64,000 nucleotides of DNA, from contig NZ_CP116902.1 of assembly GCF_028471905.1 (NCBI RefSeq), forward strand, positions 51,001 through 115,000, written 5' to 3'. This document shows positions 53,766-63,564 of this stretch, piece by piece. The notes under the pieces were generated by a model. It ran no database searches, had not been told where the DNA came from, and saw only the letters and a program-made list of their open reading frames with translations. This DNA is from Aneurinibacillus uraniidurans (lineage in GTDB: Bacteria > Bacillota > Bacilli > Aneurinibacillales > Aneurinibacillaceae). The first letter of the stretch is position 1, and each line of letters opens with the position of its first letter. The translations under genes were made by a program, and so were the position numbers.

Positions 53766-53925
53766 GTATACATCACTTCCTAATTGGTGTTTTGTACCTA
53801 AAACTATTCTCGATTTCGAAGCTAATTCCTCTATAAATATCTGTAAAACATACCCAAAGAACGTATATGTATCTTAATAATTAATAGTATAATAAATCCC
53901 ATATTATGAAAAAAGGAGGAGGTAT

Positions 53926-54363
53926 ATGAAACCAGATTTACTTCAGCCATCTTTGCGTGAGGGAGAAACATATGTTACCCGATCATATAATATTGATTAC
54001 TTTATGTGTGTTGGATTTTTAGGTGGGATCTTTCCAGTTCTTGTGCTGGCAACGCAAAATGCCCGATGGCTTGGTTTTGATCGTAAGAAAACGTACATCT
54101 TGTTAGCTGCTGGACTTATTTTTATGATTGTAGGAACAATTGCCTGTGGGGCATTCCAAATTGCAAAAGCACAGGGGACGGTATCAAGAGTAGTGGGAAT
54201 AACAGTGGCACTTTTGTATAAAACAATGCTCCAAAAAAAATATCGTGTGCATATGTATGTGCATGGTCATACCAAAAGAATATTGTACCCGGCTATCGGA
54301 TGGATTGTTCTCGGCAAGCTACTTGAGAGTTTTCTATATACGCTTGGAGGTGGAGAGCAATAA
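53926..54363 (+). CDS. uncharacterised membrane protein, first gene of the TPR/AAA+ operon
   Basis: A 145-residue protein with three to four predicted membrane segments (about 22-42, 57-77, 86-104 and 117-137); the loop before the last contains MLQKKYRVHMYVHGHTKR. I do not recognise a family. AAAGGAGGAGG sits directly before the ATG, so it should be translated well. Its stop overlaps the start of the TPR membrane gene by 1 nt, making it part of the operon 53926-56434. Likely a membrane partner of the two following proteins. Confidence 0.7.
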   Translation: MKPDLLQPSLREGETYVTRSYNIDYFMCVGFLGGIFPVLVLATQNARWLGFDRKKTYILLAAGLIFMIVGTIACGAFQIAKAQGTVSRVVGITVALLYKTMLQKKYRVHMYVHGHTKRILYPAIGWIVLGKLLESFLYTLGGGEQ

Positions 54364-55247
54364 TGGAGGTAGCTCTAGCCCAGCGACAGCAGGCGTATCA
54401 CTATTACGAGATTGGACGGTATCAGCAAGCAAAACAATTATTTTTTGAGCTGCTAAAAGATAATCCAATGGATGAGGATGTTATGTACTGCATTGCATAC
54501 TGTTGTTTCCAGCTTGATGAATATGAAACAGCGATTCATCATGCAGAGCGGGCGCTTGAATGTGGTCTTATGAGTGGGAGAGCACATTCTCTTCTCGGGG
54601 CTTTGCATATGCATATGCAGCAGTATGTAGAAGCAGAGGAATGGTTTTTAGCAGCGTTAATGATAGACCCGCAGGATGCGGCGGTGCTTGCCCAATATGC
54701 CTATTTAATGTTGATTACGGGGCATGAGGATAAAGGAGAGCAGCTAATCGCGGAAGCACAGCGACTAGAATCAAACAATAGGATTGTGCTTCACTACCGC
54801 TATATTTTTGAAAGCGTTGAGGGAAATGAGAAAGAACGGGAGTGTGTAGTACAGCAGTATATGGAAGTTGGGGAAAGCGAGGTTGATAAACTTTTGAAGC
54901 TTGCCGATATGGCGATTGATCAGGAGAATTATCGGGAAGCGAGAGAGTGTTACCGCCAGGCATTTGTGCTTGATCCTACGAATTCATCGGTTCTAAAAAT
55001 GCTGAAACAATTCGATCGTATGTATCATCCGATTTTTCTGCCGATACGGGTGATGGAACGGACCGGTGGGTGGATTGCGTGGAGCGTTGGGTTTATTATT
55101 CTGATGTTTATAGGTCCATATATTGGACTGGATAGAACTATACAGGGATGGATCGGGATCGCATATATTTTGCTTTGTATTTATACATGGATAGCAGGTT
55201 TGTTGTACTGGATTTGGAGAAAAATAACGGGGTGGGTGGGAAGATGA
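54363..55247 (+). CDS. TPR protein with C-terminal membrane anchor
   Basis: A 294-residue protein. The N-terminal two-thirds holds about five tetratricopeptide repeats, for example ALAQRQQAYHYYEIGRYQQA, RAHSLLGALHMHMQQYVEAE and LADMAIDQENYREARECYR. Two hydrophobic segments follow (about 236-256 and 263-284), ending in a short basic tail. The TPR region probably faces the cytoplasm and docks the AAA+ ATPase or a substrate. It overlaps the upstream gene by 1 nt and the AAA+ gene by 4 nt (ATGA). No family name is recognised beyond TPR. Confidence 0.78.
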   Translation: MEVALAQRQQAYHYYEIGRYQQAKQLFFELLKDNPMDEDVMYCIAYCCFQLDEYETAIHHAERALECGLMSGRAHSLLGALHMHMQQYVEAEEWFLAALMIDPQDAAVLAQYAYLMLITGHEDKGEQLIAEAQRLESNNRIVLHYRYIFESVEGNEKERECVVQQYMEVGESEVDKLLKLADMAIDQENYREARECYRQAFVLDPTNSSVLKMLKQFDRMYHPIFLPIRVMERTGGWIAWSVGFIILMFIGPYIGLDRTIQGWIGIAYILLCIYTWIAGLLYWIWRKITGWVGR

Positions 55248-56434
55248 ACAAAACCGATGTGTTGCGGAAGATGGTGGAGCAGGACCCGGATAATACATCA
55301 GTATGGTATTTACTTGGCGTGGAGTATAGTGAACAGGGAGACGTGCAGGAGGCACTGCATGCCTATACGAAGGCACTAGCTGGATGTGACGAAGAACTAA
55401 AAGCGAAGATTATTGCAGAGCTTAGCAGACTTACGGTTCAGCCGACACAAAAAGTTAAATCCGAACCGATACAAGTTCAATCAGAACCTTCGGAAGGTAT
55501 GGGAATTGAACCGATGCGCGTCATTGAAGGTGGAAAAAGCAAGCACTCTTCGCAGGAAAATAGAGAACAGGTCGTTACATTTGCGGAGGTAGGCGGGCTT
55601 TCGCAAGTAAAAGACGCTATTCGTATGAAAATCATCAAGCCGTTCGTATCACCTGGACTGTTCGAGAAATTTCGTAAGAAAGCAGGCGGGGGGATTCTAC
55701 TCTATGGGCCTCCAGGTTGTGGTAAAACATACATTGCCCGTGCTACAGCTGGGGAGTGTCGGGCACGATTTACGGTTGTACATATTACCGATATACTCGA
55801 CCCGTATATCGGGGTAAGTGAGCAGAATATTAAAGATATTTTTATGTCCGCTCGTTCGCATAAACCTGGCATTCTGTTTCTGGATGAGCTTGATGCGATC
55901 GGGTATAATCGCAGTAAATCGTCTTCGATGACCATGCGGACGGTTATTGATCAGCTTCTTGTGGAAATTGACGGGATTGATACGAATACAGATAAAATGC
56001 TTGTGATGGGGGCGACAAATATGCCATGGGATGTCGATCCTGCATTCAAGCGCCCAGGACGCTTTGATCGAATGATTTTTGTGTCTCCACCGGACCGGGA
56101 AGCGAGAGAAGTCATTTTTCGGCTGAAAATGGGAGACAGACCGGTCGGTGTAATTGACTATGCGACTCTTGCATCATTAACCGAACTGTATTCTGGGGCG
56201 GATATTGAGAATGTAGTAGAAACGGCTACAGAATACGTACTTGATGAAATTATGCGCACCGGAGTGGAGCGGCCGATTCAAATGAAGGACTTGAAAGAAG
56301 CGATCACGAGAACGCAACCTTCTACGATGGAATGGTTGCGTACGGTACGCAATTATGTGAAATATGCGAACCAGAGCGGCTTGTATAACGATGTAGAGTC
56401 GTATCTGTCACAGCATAGCAAAACCCTTCGCTAA
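55244..56434 (+). CDS. AAA+ ATPase with N-terminal TPR
   Basis: A 396-residue ATPase. A TPR-like motif (about 13-46, VWYLLGVEYSEQGDVQEA) and a disordered linker (about 60-108) precede a Cdc48/SpoVK-like AAA module. Walker A is GPPGCGKT (155-162), Walker B ILFLDELDAIG, sensor 1 GATNMPWDVD, and arginine fingers lie in FKRPGRFDR. A helical lid and a short C-terminal tail follow. It is a single-module ATPase and would work as a hexamer, perhaps unfolding or extracting membrane-bound substrates presented by the TPR membrane protein it is coupled to. The ATG at 55244 is preceded by GGTGGG. Function unknown. Confidence 0.85.
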   Translation: MNKTDVLRKMVEQDPDNTSVWYLLGVEYSEQGDVQEALHAYTKALAGCDEELKAKIIAELSRLTVQPTQKVKSEPIQVQSEPSEGMGIEPMRVIEGGKSKHSSQENREQVVTFAEVGGLSQVKDAIRMKIIKPFVSPGLFEKFRKKAGGGILLYGPPGCGKTYIARATAGECRARFTVVHITDILDPYIGVSEQNIKDIFMSARSHKPGILFLDELDAIGYNRSKSSSMTMRTVIDQLLVEIDGIDTNTDKMLVMGATNMPWDVDPAFKRPGRFDRMIFVSPPDREAREVIFRLKMGDRPVGVIDYATLASLTELYSGADIENVVETATEYVLDEIMRTGVERPIQMKDLKEAITRTQPSTMEWLRTVRNYVKYANQSGLYNDVESYLSQHSKTLR

Positions 56435-56452
56435 GGAGCGAAGGGTTTTTTA
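56419..56452. terminator. terminator of the AAA+ operon
   Basis: AAAACCCTTCGCT and AGCGAAGGGTTTT form a perfect stem around AAGG, overlapping the AAA+ stop codon and followed by a T-run. It can also serve the convergent putP gene. Confidence 0.88.
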
Positions 56453-56465
56453 TGAAAAGCATTTC

Positions 56466-57923
56466 TTATAGTACCTGACGTACTTGCTCAAATTCAGATT
56501 CGATGTTTGCAGTCGGCTTAGTCGTAAGGAGACTAACGAGTACAATCGCCAGCAGACCCATTGCAAAGCCTGGGATCATTTCGTACAGTTTAGTGGCCGT
56601 AAACATCGGAACATTTGTCCAAACAATCACAGTAGCTGCCCCGGCAATCATTCCGGCGAGAGCACCCCAACGGTTCATGCGTTTCCAGTAGAGACTTAAT
56701 AGAATAACCGGACCAAATGAAGAGCCAAAGCCTGCCCAGGCATAGCCAACCAGGTTTAGAATGGTATCGTTGCGATTGAAAGCGATAATTGCTGCGATAA
56801 CAGATACAAGTAGTACAGACAATCGGCCTATAAGCATCAATTCCTTATCGGTTGCTTGTCGGCGGAAGAAAGTCTTGTAAATATCCTCTGTTAGCGAGCT
56901 CGATGTTACGAGAAGCTGTGAGGCTACCGTGCTCATAATCGCTGCAAGAATAGCAGCGAGCAAGAAGCCAGTAATAATCGGGTGGAACAAAATTTTTCCG
57001 AGTTGAATAAATACAGTTTCCGGGTCTGCGAGCGTAATGCTTTGTTTAGAGAAGAAGGCAATCCCGATCAAACCTGTGAACATCGCACCAATAACAGAGA
57101 AAAGCATCCAGCCCATGCCGATTCGGCGGGCTTTTTTAATTTCTTTTACAGATGAGATGGCCATAAAGCGCACGATAATGTGCGGTTGTCCAAAATATCC
57201 AAGCCCCCAGGCGAACAGAGAGATGATGCTGATAAATCCTGTACCCTGGAATATGTTTAAGAGCTGTGGATTAATGGAATGAATGGTTGAGAAGGTATCG
57301 CTCAAGCCACCTGTGTAAAGAATTGTAACCGTTGGAACAAGGATAAGAGCAATTACCATAATTAAGCCCTGTACGAAGTCTGTCCAGCTAACCGCAAGAA
57401 AGCCTCCGAATAGCGTATAGGCCACGGTAACACCAGCGATAATCCATAAGCCTGTATGATAACTCATGCCGAAGGTGTTCTCGAACAAGACTCCGCCAGA
57501 TACAAGACCAGATGATACGTAAAACGTAAAAAAGACCATAATAACAAGACCGGAAATTAATCGCAGCATGTTGGATTTGTCACCAAAACGGTTTGCCAGA
57601 AATTCCGGTATGGTAATAGAGTTGCCTGCCACTTCTGTATACGTACGGAGACGTGGTGCGACATACAGCCAGTTGGCATAGGCACCAAGCGTGAGTCCGA
57701 TCACAATCCAGGATGAACTAAGCCCTTTAGAAAACATCGCACCTGGCAGACCAAGCATAAGCCAGCCGCTCATATCAGAGGCACCAGCACTCAAAGCGGT
57801 AACAGCTGGTCCGAGTGTACGACCGCCAAGCATGTAGTCTGACAGATCGGAAGTGCGCTTATACGCATACCAACCAATCAGCAGCATTCCGACCATATAA
57901 ACGACAATTGAGGATAATAACAA
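56466..57923 (-). CDS. putP: sodium/proline symporter PutP
   Basis: A 485-residue SSS-family symporter with about 13 membrane segments. It has GWYAYKRTSDLSDYMLGGRT, the family sodium-site region ALSAGASDMSGWLMLGLPGA and WDYRL-type substrate residues further on; FIQLGKILFHPIITGFLLAA and STVASQLLVTSSSLTEDIY are also typical. It takes up proline with Na+. The start is probably the TTG at 57923 (LLLSSIVVYMVGM), which aligns with known PutP starts and has GGGAG about 11 nt upstream; the frame remains open 15 codons further. Confidence 0.9.
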   Translation of the reverse strand: MLLSSIVVYMVGMLLIGWYAYKRTSDLSDYMLGGRTLGPAVTALSAGASDMSGWLMLGLPGAMFSKGLSSSWIVIGLTLGAYANWLYVAPRLRTYTEVAGNSITIPEFLANRFGDKSNMLRLISGLVIMVFFTFYVSSGLVSGGVLFENTFGMSYHTGLWIIAGVTVAYTLFGGFLAVSWTDFVQGLIMVIALILVPTVTILYTGGLSDTFSTIHSINPQLLNIFQGTGFISIISLFAWGLGYFGQPHIIVRFMAISSVKEIKKARRIGMGWMLFSVIGAMFTGLIGIAFFSKQSITLADPETVFIQLGKILFHPIITGFLLAAILAAIMSTVASQLLVTSSSLTEDIYKTFFRRQATDKELMLIGRLSVLLVSVIAAIIAFNRNDTILNLVGYAWAGFGSSFGPVILLSLYWKRMNRWGALAGMIAGAATVIVWTNVPMFTATKLYEMIPGFAMGLLAIVLVSLLTTKPTANIESEFEQVRQVL

Positions 57924-58134
57924 TGTGATGTCTTGCTCCCTTCTCTTTCTATAATGTGTTAGTTGCAAATCAATAATTATACAAACTGCTTTATTATTAT
58001 ATAATTATGTCACGGAAAATCACATGAAATTTTCTAAAACACCTTGAGTAAAGCATATCCTACATTGGTCAATTGTCTTGTGATAAAATCATCCGAAGTA
58101 CGCCCTAACAGCTATTTGTAGAAGGAGGGATTTG

Positions 58135-59106
58135 ATGAGTGCGACAGGAAGTAATCGTATAGAATTGGCAACATTTGCGGGTGGTTGTTTCTGGTGTATG
58201 GTAGCACCATTTGAGGAACAACCGGGCATTATAAAGGTGGTATCCGGTTATACGGGTGGTCATACGGAGCATCCAACGTATGAAGAGGTATGCTCAGATA
58301 CGACAGGCCATTATGAAGCGGTGCAGATTACATTTGAGCCAGATGTATTCCCGTATAAAAAGCTGCTTGAGATCTTCTGGAAGCAGATCGACCCGACGGA
58401 CCCAGGTGGGCAGTTCCATGATCGTGGCCAGTCGTATCAGACGGCGATCTTTTATCATACTGAGCAGCAACAGATAGAAGCAGAAGCATCGAAGCAGCAG
58501 CTTGCGGAAAGCGGGCGGTTTGATAAGCCGATTGTGACGGCGATTCTTCCGGCTGCGCCATTCTATGCAGCCGAGGAGTATCATCAGGGCTATTATAAGA
58601 AAAATCCAATGCACTATAAGGCATATCGATATGGTTCAGGACGCCAGTCGTTTATCGAACAAAACTGGAATCCTCAAAAAGACAAAGCATTGCTCAAGCA
58701 GAAGCTTACGCCAATACAGTATGAAGTCACACAGAACAATGGAACGGAGCCGCCGTTCCGTAATGAGTTTTGGGATCATAAGCAGGAAGGCATTTATGTA
58801 GACGTTGTGTCGGGAGAGCCATTGTTTAGTTCGCTCGAGAAGTTCGATTCCGGTTGTGGCTGGCCAAGTTTTACGAAGCCGCTGCATGAGGAACAGATTA
58901 AGGAGAAGACGGACTTCAGTCATTTTATGGTTCGAACGGAAGTACGTAGTAAGGAGGCAGATTCTCATCTTGGTCATGTGTTCCATGATGGACCTGCTCC
59001 GACCGGATTACGATACTGTATTAACTCTGCCGCTCTTCGCTTTATTCCAAAGGAAGATCTGGAGAAGGAAGGGTACGGGACGTACAGCAAGCTATTTAAC
59101 GCATAG
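58135..59106 (+). CDS. msrAB: bifunctional methionine sulfoxide reductase MsrA/MsrB
   Basis: A 323-residue fusion. The N-terminal MsrA domain (about 1-160) has the catalytic motif GGCFWC, and [14 protein letters not shown]. The C-terminal MsrB domain (about 185-320) has SGCGWPSF and [10 protein letters not shown], then [12 protein letters not shown] with the catalytic Cys. The zinc-binding CxxC pairs of some MsrB proteins are absent. Together the domains repair S- and R-methionine sulfoxide. AAGGAGGG precedes the ATG at 58135; a TTG directly before it is less likely. Confidence 0.93.
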   Translation: MSATGSNRIELATFAGGCFWCMVAPFEEQPGIIKVVSGYTGGHTEHPTYEEVCSDTTGHYEAVQITFEPDVFPYKKLLEIFWKQIDPTDPGGQFHDRGQSYQTAIFYHTEQQQIEAEASKQQLAESGRFDKPIVTAILPAAPFYAAEEYHQGYYKKNPMHYKAYRYGSGRQSFIEQNWNPQKDKALLKQKLTPIQYEVTQNNGTEPPFRNEFWDHKQEGIYVDVVSGEPLFSSLEKFDSGCGWPSFTKPLHEEQIKEKTDFSHFMVRTEVRSKEADSHLGHVFHDGPAPTGLRYCINSAALRFIPKEDLEKEGYGTYSKLFNA

Positions 59107-59107
59107 T

Positions 59108-59149
59108 AAACAGACCTGTTTCTATTTAGTAGAAACAGGTCTGTTTTGT
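59108..59149. terminator. strong bidirectional terminator
   Basis: AAACAGACCTGTTTCTA pairs perfectly with TAGAAACAGGTCTGTTT around a 5-nt loop, between msrAB and the convergent TcaA-like gene. Confidence 0.88.
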
Positions 59150-59157
59150 CTAGGTAT

Positions 59158-60555
59158 TTATTTTTTTAAGTCGACACGATCCGTAAGTAGTACGGTTCCA
59201 TTGTTATATGTCATGGTGAAGCGGAAAGAGAAGTCTTTTACTTCGCTTGTGCCGTCTACATAGTTGTACTGGAGCTTTTTATACACGTCTGCGGTGTACG
59301 TATTTTTATTGACAGCCTGAATGTTCGTGATGTTGTAGTTAAGTAGCGACTCTGAGATCCCTTTTGCACTGTACGTATCCACAATTTCTTTCTCAGTGGC
59401 AAATAGTTTTGTATTAGGAACTAGGTAGGTGGCGATTTGCGAGAAATTATTGTAGTTAATAGCATCAATACGGTATCGAATGTATTCATCTAGTGTAGTG
59501 TATACTTGATTCTGAATGGCTAATACTTCTTCATTTGCTTCATTTGTAACATCATTAAGATTAATTTCTTCCTGTTGTTGAGGAATAACCGTAAATTTAC
59601 GTTCTACGTTTTGGCCGGCTACTTTCATTTTCACATCAAAGTCTGCTTTATCAGGAGCAGGAAGTAGTAGTAACTGCCCTGATTTTTGGTTCAGTGCTTT
59701 TCCGTTTATGGTGACACTCAGATCCGTAATCTCGCTTCCTGTGTCCGGGAAAGTAATCCGCATTTGCTTGAATAAAGGCGTCGGATCGACTTCATATGTA
59801 TCGGTATCTGCCTTCTGTTCTAGAAGAGTGAGAAGATCAATTTTATCTTTCGTTTTTGTTGTAGCATATGGATTGGATGCTTCCGCTTCATATGTATAAA
59901 TAGATGGCCAGAATAAGCCGAGGCTTTCGCCATCTGCTGATATATCTCCGACTTTTACTTTCAGATTTGTATCCGTTACTTTTTTAACCTTAACAGCAAC
60001 CGGATTAATGTGCACACTCCAGCTTGTGCCAAGGAAGCTTTTTTTCTTCAGGAGGCTGAGCCAGGAGTCCCCGTATGCGGCGAAGTCACTTTGCCTTCCC
60101 CCTTTTTCAGAAGCTTTCAATGTACTTTCCTGGAGGGTTTTTTGGTATTTATTTAAGATTTCAGGTGTTAGAGAGGCCTTAAAGGCAGCAAGTGTTTTTG
60201 GATCGGTCAACTGTTTTTCATTCGGGTCAATCAGCGCTGCGAGTTTATCCATATTCCGTGTGTGCAGTGCTTCGACAAACTGTTCCTGAGCGGCTTCTGG
60301 AGTAGTAGGACCAAGCAAAAAGGCCCGTGCACTAAAATAAGCGATGCATAGTAGGGCAATGATACCTGTAATAAGCAAAATTATTTTTCTTGTTTTTTGT
60401 TCAGAAGATACAGGAGCAGGAATAGGCTCGACCTCAGCTTGGGCAGTGGCTATTTCCTGTAGAGCAGGCTCCACCTGTTGTGGAAGAGAATGCCCGCAGT
60501 TTCGACAGAAAGCATCACTTGATTGAAGTGGCTGCCCACATTGTTCACAATTCAT
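59158..60555 (-). CDS. TcaA/YvbJ-like zinc-ribbon membrane protein
   Basis: A 465-residue protein. An N-terminal zinc ribbon (CEQCG and CRNCG, about 3-23) precedes an acidic linker and one membrane segment (about 57-78, IILLITGIIALLCIAYFSAR). A large extracytoplasmic part of about 385 residues follows, ending in an NTF2-like domain. This layout is that of TcaA, a Staphylococcus protein affecting glycopeptide sensitivity and wall teichoic acid handling, and of Bacillus YvbJ. The substrate or partner here is unknown. It is last of three zinc-ribbon genes on the same strand (62572 to 59158). Confidence 0.8.
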   Translation of the reverse strand: MNCEQCGQPLQSSDAFCRNCGHSLPQQVEPALQEIATAQAEVEPIPAPVSSEQKTRKIILLITGIIALLCIAYFSARAFLLGPTTPEAAQEQFVEALHTRNMDKLAALIDPNEKQLTDPKTLAAFKASLTPEILNKYQKTLQESTLKASEKGGRQSDFAAYGDSWLSLLKKKSFLGTSWSVHINPVAVKVKKVTDTNLKVKVGDISADGESLGLFWPSIYTYEAEASNPYATTKTKDKIDLLTLLEQKADTDTYEVDPTPLFKQMRITFPDTGSEITDLSVTINGKALNQKSGQLLLLPAPDKADFDVKMKVAGQNVERKFTVIPQQQEEINLNDVTNEANEEVLAIQNQVYTTLDEYIRYRIDAINYNNFSQIATYLVPNTKLFATEKEIVDTYSAKGISESLLNYNITNIQAVNKNTYTADVYKKLQYNYVDGTSEVKDFSFRFTMTYNNGTVLLTDRVDLKK

Positions 60556-60579
60556 TTAGTATCACTTCCTTTTTATCTG

Positions 60580-62055
60580 TTATTCATGCGGTTGAATGTG
60601 CCGGTCTGTAAAAATTTGACCGAGATAGGCAACCGCAAAAGAGAAGAGGAAAGTCGTTAAAAAAGTGATAAACAGACTAAATCCCAACGACATTTCCATG
60701 CTGTTTCTCCCCAGTTCAGCTGCCTGGCCTGTGAGGGAAACGGAGATAGTAGTCACCCAGGAAAATATCATCATACATCCTGCATAAACACTACTAAATA
60801 CGAGTAAGGTGTGCAGCACATTGGTAGACGTTGTTAATTTAATTCGGCGCCCTGCCCAGAAGAACAAGAACAATGGAATAATGAGACCGATAAGAATATA
60901 TGAATACAAGTCCTCATCGAATGAATCAGAACCGTCAGATGTTTTGACGCCACTAAAAATAGAGATAGTTAGCTCATCCCTCTTGATTTTCCCATAAAAT
61001 GTAGATAGGTTAAGGAAGTTCCATGTGTATCCTCCTGCCTGTGATACGATAAGTGCATTCGTTCCTGGAATTGGATTATCAGGGAGAGCGTCCTTACTGG
61101 CGAGTACAATGGAAATGAAAAGAATACTTAACGCAAGTCCTCGGAATACAGTGGCAATCGCCTGGTGAACAGCTTCCCCAAATGGGATCACATCACGAAG
61201 CTGCGAAGTAAGCGCAAATTTTCCTTTTCCATTAGCTGCAAGAGTTCCAAAAAAGCTAAATAGCGTGCCGAAGAAAAAACCGTTAAAAAATGTACTGATA
61301 AAAGAGAAATGTGAGCGTACTTCCATGCTGCCGCCAAAAGGAATGGAGATTTCCTGTGTAGATGACGAAAGCAGGGATATAAAAGCAAGTAGGATACCGT
61401 ATAAAAGACCTGTATATACCGACCACTTCAGTCGTTCAGGGACCAGCCAGTCGCGCTTTTTGGTAAATAAATACGCACTTAGTGTAAGTCCAATAAAAGG
61501 GATGAGCAGTAAGATAAACATTCCAAGGTGAAGATTCATACTTCCAGAGGCTCGAAGTCCCATATCAATATCAAGTGTAAGAGATGCCAGATGAACCAGA
61601 AGTACAGAATTCATGACATGAAGGAATGAAACATCCGTATCGACAAGATATTCTGGGATATTTAAATAGTGAATGATTCCATCTTTTACTTCGCTGTTCA
61701 TAATTAATGCGAGAAAAAAGGTTAATATAAAAGAAATAAGCAGGGAAACGAGGGCGTTACCTGCTCCTAAACGAAACATAGATGTACGAAATAAAGAAGT
61801 TTGTAAAGCTGGTATAGCAGAAGAAGATCGTACGGTAGGAGTTGATCCCACTTTTCCGTTTTCTTTCAGGTTAGAATGTCCACATGCAGAACAGTAAATA
61901 TGAAGAGGATTCCTGGCGATGCCGCATGATCGGCAGAATTCACCTGCTTCTCTGGATAGGGAGCTAAAGGAATCTACCTTTCCAAGCATATATCCATCTC
62001 TTGCGCAGTAATTGGCATGTTCAGATGTGGCATTGCCGCACGACGGGCAAAACAT
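60580..62055 (-). CDS. zinc-ribbon polytopic membrane protein
   Basis: A 491-residue protein. Two Cys-rich ribbons lie at the N-terminus (FCPSCG, then YCARDG; FCRSCG, then YCSACG). About eight to nine membrane segments begin at about residue 95. No family name is recognised beyond the zinc ribbons. GAAAGGAGG precedes the ATG. It lies between the coiled-coil zinc-ribbon gene and the TcaA-like gene, with gaps of 31 and 24 nt, so the three probably form one operon. A shared role in the envelope is inferred. Confidence 0.75.
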   Translation of the reverse strand: MFCPSCGNATSEHANYCARDGYMLGKVDSFSSLSREAGEFCRSCGIARNPLHIYCSACGHSNLKENGKVGSTPTVRSSSAIPALQTSLFRTSMFRLGAGNALVSLLISFILTFFLALIMNSEVKDGIIHYLNIPEYLVDTDVSFLHVMNSVLLVHLASLTLDIDMGLRASGSMNLHLGMFILLLIPFIGLTLSAYLFTKKRDWLVPERLKWSVYTGLLYGILLAFISLLSSSTQEISIPFGGSMEVRSHFSFISTFFNGFFFGTLFSFFGTLAANGKGKFALTSQLRDVIPFGEAVHQAIATVFRGLALSILFISIVLASKDALPDNPIPGTNALIVSQAGGYTWNFLNLSTFYGKIKRDELTISIFSGVKTSDGSDSFDEDLYSYILIGLIIPLFLFFWAGRRIKLTTSTNVLHTLLVFSSVYAGCMMIFSWVTTISVSLTGQAAELGRNSMEMSLGFSLFITFLTTFLFSFAVAYLGQIFTDRHIQPHE

Positions 62056-62086
62056 AGGTGTTCCTCCTTTCTTTAAATAGAGTGTT

Positions 62087-62572
62087 TTATCGTTGTACTT
62101 TAGTACCGCAGCATCCGCAGTAAGAGTCTTCTATCGGTACAAGATTTTCACACGTATCACATGTGGTAGTTTCCCCTGAGCTTTCTATAGTAGGTAGAAT
62201 GATTTTGCGTCCGCATGATCCACAAAATTTATCATGGGAAGAGAGGTGCGCTCCACATTCGCATACAAAAGTTTGTGTGTTTTGGTTGAGGTCCTCAATT
62301 TTTTTAACAGTTTCAAACAGCACTCGATCGATCTCGATAAGTGATTCGGATAATTTTTGAATTTCTGTGTTTTCAAGCTCTCCCTGGCGAAATAAGAAAT
62401 GAGCCTCTTGTCCAATTTTTAGCAAAATTTCAGCTTTTTTAGAAAGCGATTCATTGACTTTTTTACGCAGCTCGCTGCTTTCTTGTACAGCTTGCAGTTT
62501 TTGTTTTCCTTGATTAATGCCTCCTTTTATCTTTGTAAGACTGTCCCCTAACTTGTGTTGTAAATCTGACAC
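62087..62572 (-). CDS. coiled-coil protein with C-terminal zinc ribbons
   Basis: A 161-residue soluble protein. The N-terminal two-thirds is a long amphipathic helix or coiled coil (LGDSLTKIKGGINQGKQKLQ onward). The C-terminus has zinc-ribbon pairs (CECGAHL and FCGSCG; TTCDTCEN and YCGCCGT). The start is the GTG at 62572, just after AGAAGGAGG; the longer frame lacks a ribosome binding site. First of a three-gene zinc-ribbon cluster. Function unknown. Confidence 0.75.
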   Translation of the reverse strand: MSDLQHKLGDSLTKIKGGINQGKQKLQAVQESSELRKKVNESLSKKAEILLKIGQEAHFLFRQGELENTEIQKLSESLIEIDRVLFETVKKIEDLNQNTQTFVCECGAHLSSHDKFCGSCGRKIILPTIESSGETTTCDTCENLVPIEDSYCGCCGTKVQR

Positions 62573-62654
62573 TGTTACACCTCCTTCTGGTTTTATAACT
62601 AAAATATTACAAAAAAACAATAAGTATAACAATAGTCATGTGAAAAAAGATATA

Positions 62655-62680
62655 GAAAAAGGAGGCGAGCCTCCCTTTCT
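62655..62680 (-). terminator. terminator of the peroxiredoxin gene
   Basis: On the minus strand GGGAGGC and GCCTCC form a stem followed by TTTTTC. Confidence 0.65.
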
Positions 62681-63346
62681 TTACGAAGGATAATTTTTAA
62701 AGCAGAACCACCAGTCATAACAGGAAATTTCTTGTTTTTCACATTGCTCATTTCGCCTAACGATTTCCTGTACGCTGTCGGCAGGAGGAACGATCAAGTG
62801 GCTGCCAATCAACTCATTACACGGCCAGTTAGCCGGAGCGGCCGCTTTTTGAGCCGTCACGGTTTGCAGAGCGTTCACGGCGCGAAGAATCTCTGAGATA
62901 TTACGACCAACTTCTGCTGGATACTGGAGGATAAGTCGAATCACACCGCGGTCATCAACGATGAACACGGAGCGAACCGTAGCCGTTCCATGCTCTGGAT
63001 GGATCATGCCGAGACGGCGTGCAGTATGTCCAAGAGAATCCGCGATGATCGGAAAGGTAATGTTCACATTTAGATGCTGACGAATCCATTCAATCCATTT
63101 CAAATGACTGAAAATCTGATCAACAGAAAGACCAATGAGTTCGCAATTCAGGGCAGTGAATTGTGGGCGCATTGTTTCAAATGATACAAACTCGGTCGTA
63201 CATACAGGCGTGAAATCGCCTGGATGGCTGAACAAGATAAACCATTTTCCTTGGTAGGCATCAGGGAGTTTGATTGTACCGAGTGTTGTTTTAACAGTGA
63301 GAGGTGGGAAGGGGTCACCGATAACAGTGGGACGAAAATCTGACAT
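62681..63346 (-). CDS. peroxiredoxin (Prx6-like)
   Basis: A 221-residue peroxiredoxin. The peroxidatic Cys49 is in [13 protein letters not shown], and [17 protein letters not shown] and [14 protein letters not shown] follow, as in the Prx6 or archaeal-type subgroup. The C-terminal extension contains several Cys ([14 protein letters not shown]) that may act in resolution. It reduces peroxides with thiols. The ATG at 63346 is chosen because AAAGGTGAG lies upstream; a GTG four codons earlier is the alternative. Confidence 0.88.
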   Translation of the reverse strand: MSDFRPTVIGDPFPPLTVKTTLGTIKLPDAYQGKWFILFSHPGDFTPVCTTEFVSFETMRPQFTALNCELIGLSVDQIFSHLKWIEWIRQHLNVNITFPIIADSLGHTARRLGMIHPEHGTATVRSVFIVDDRGVIRLILQYPAEVGRNISEILRAVNALQTVTAQKAAAPANWPCNELIGSHLIVPPADSVQEIVRRNEQCEKQEISCYDWWFCFKNYPS

Positions 63347-63564
63347 GTAGCAACTCACCTTTCATAAAATCATCATCACATCGTATTCATCTCTAGGCGA
63401 ATGTTGCGGGGCGATTATTATACAGGCCACCTTCGATTTCTCATCGATATGAGTCGGGTTTCATCTAAATAAATAGGTGGTAAATAACATATATTACAGA
63501 ATGCTTATATCAAATATGATAGATTTTTTATAGTAATAGTAAAAATTAGAACAAACAAATAAGT

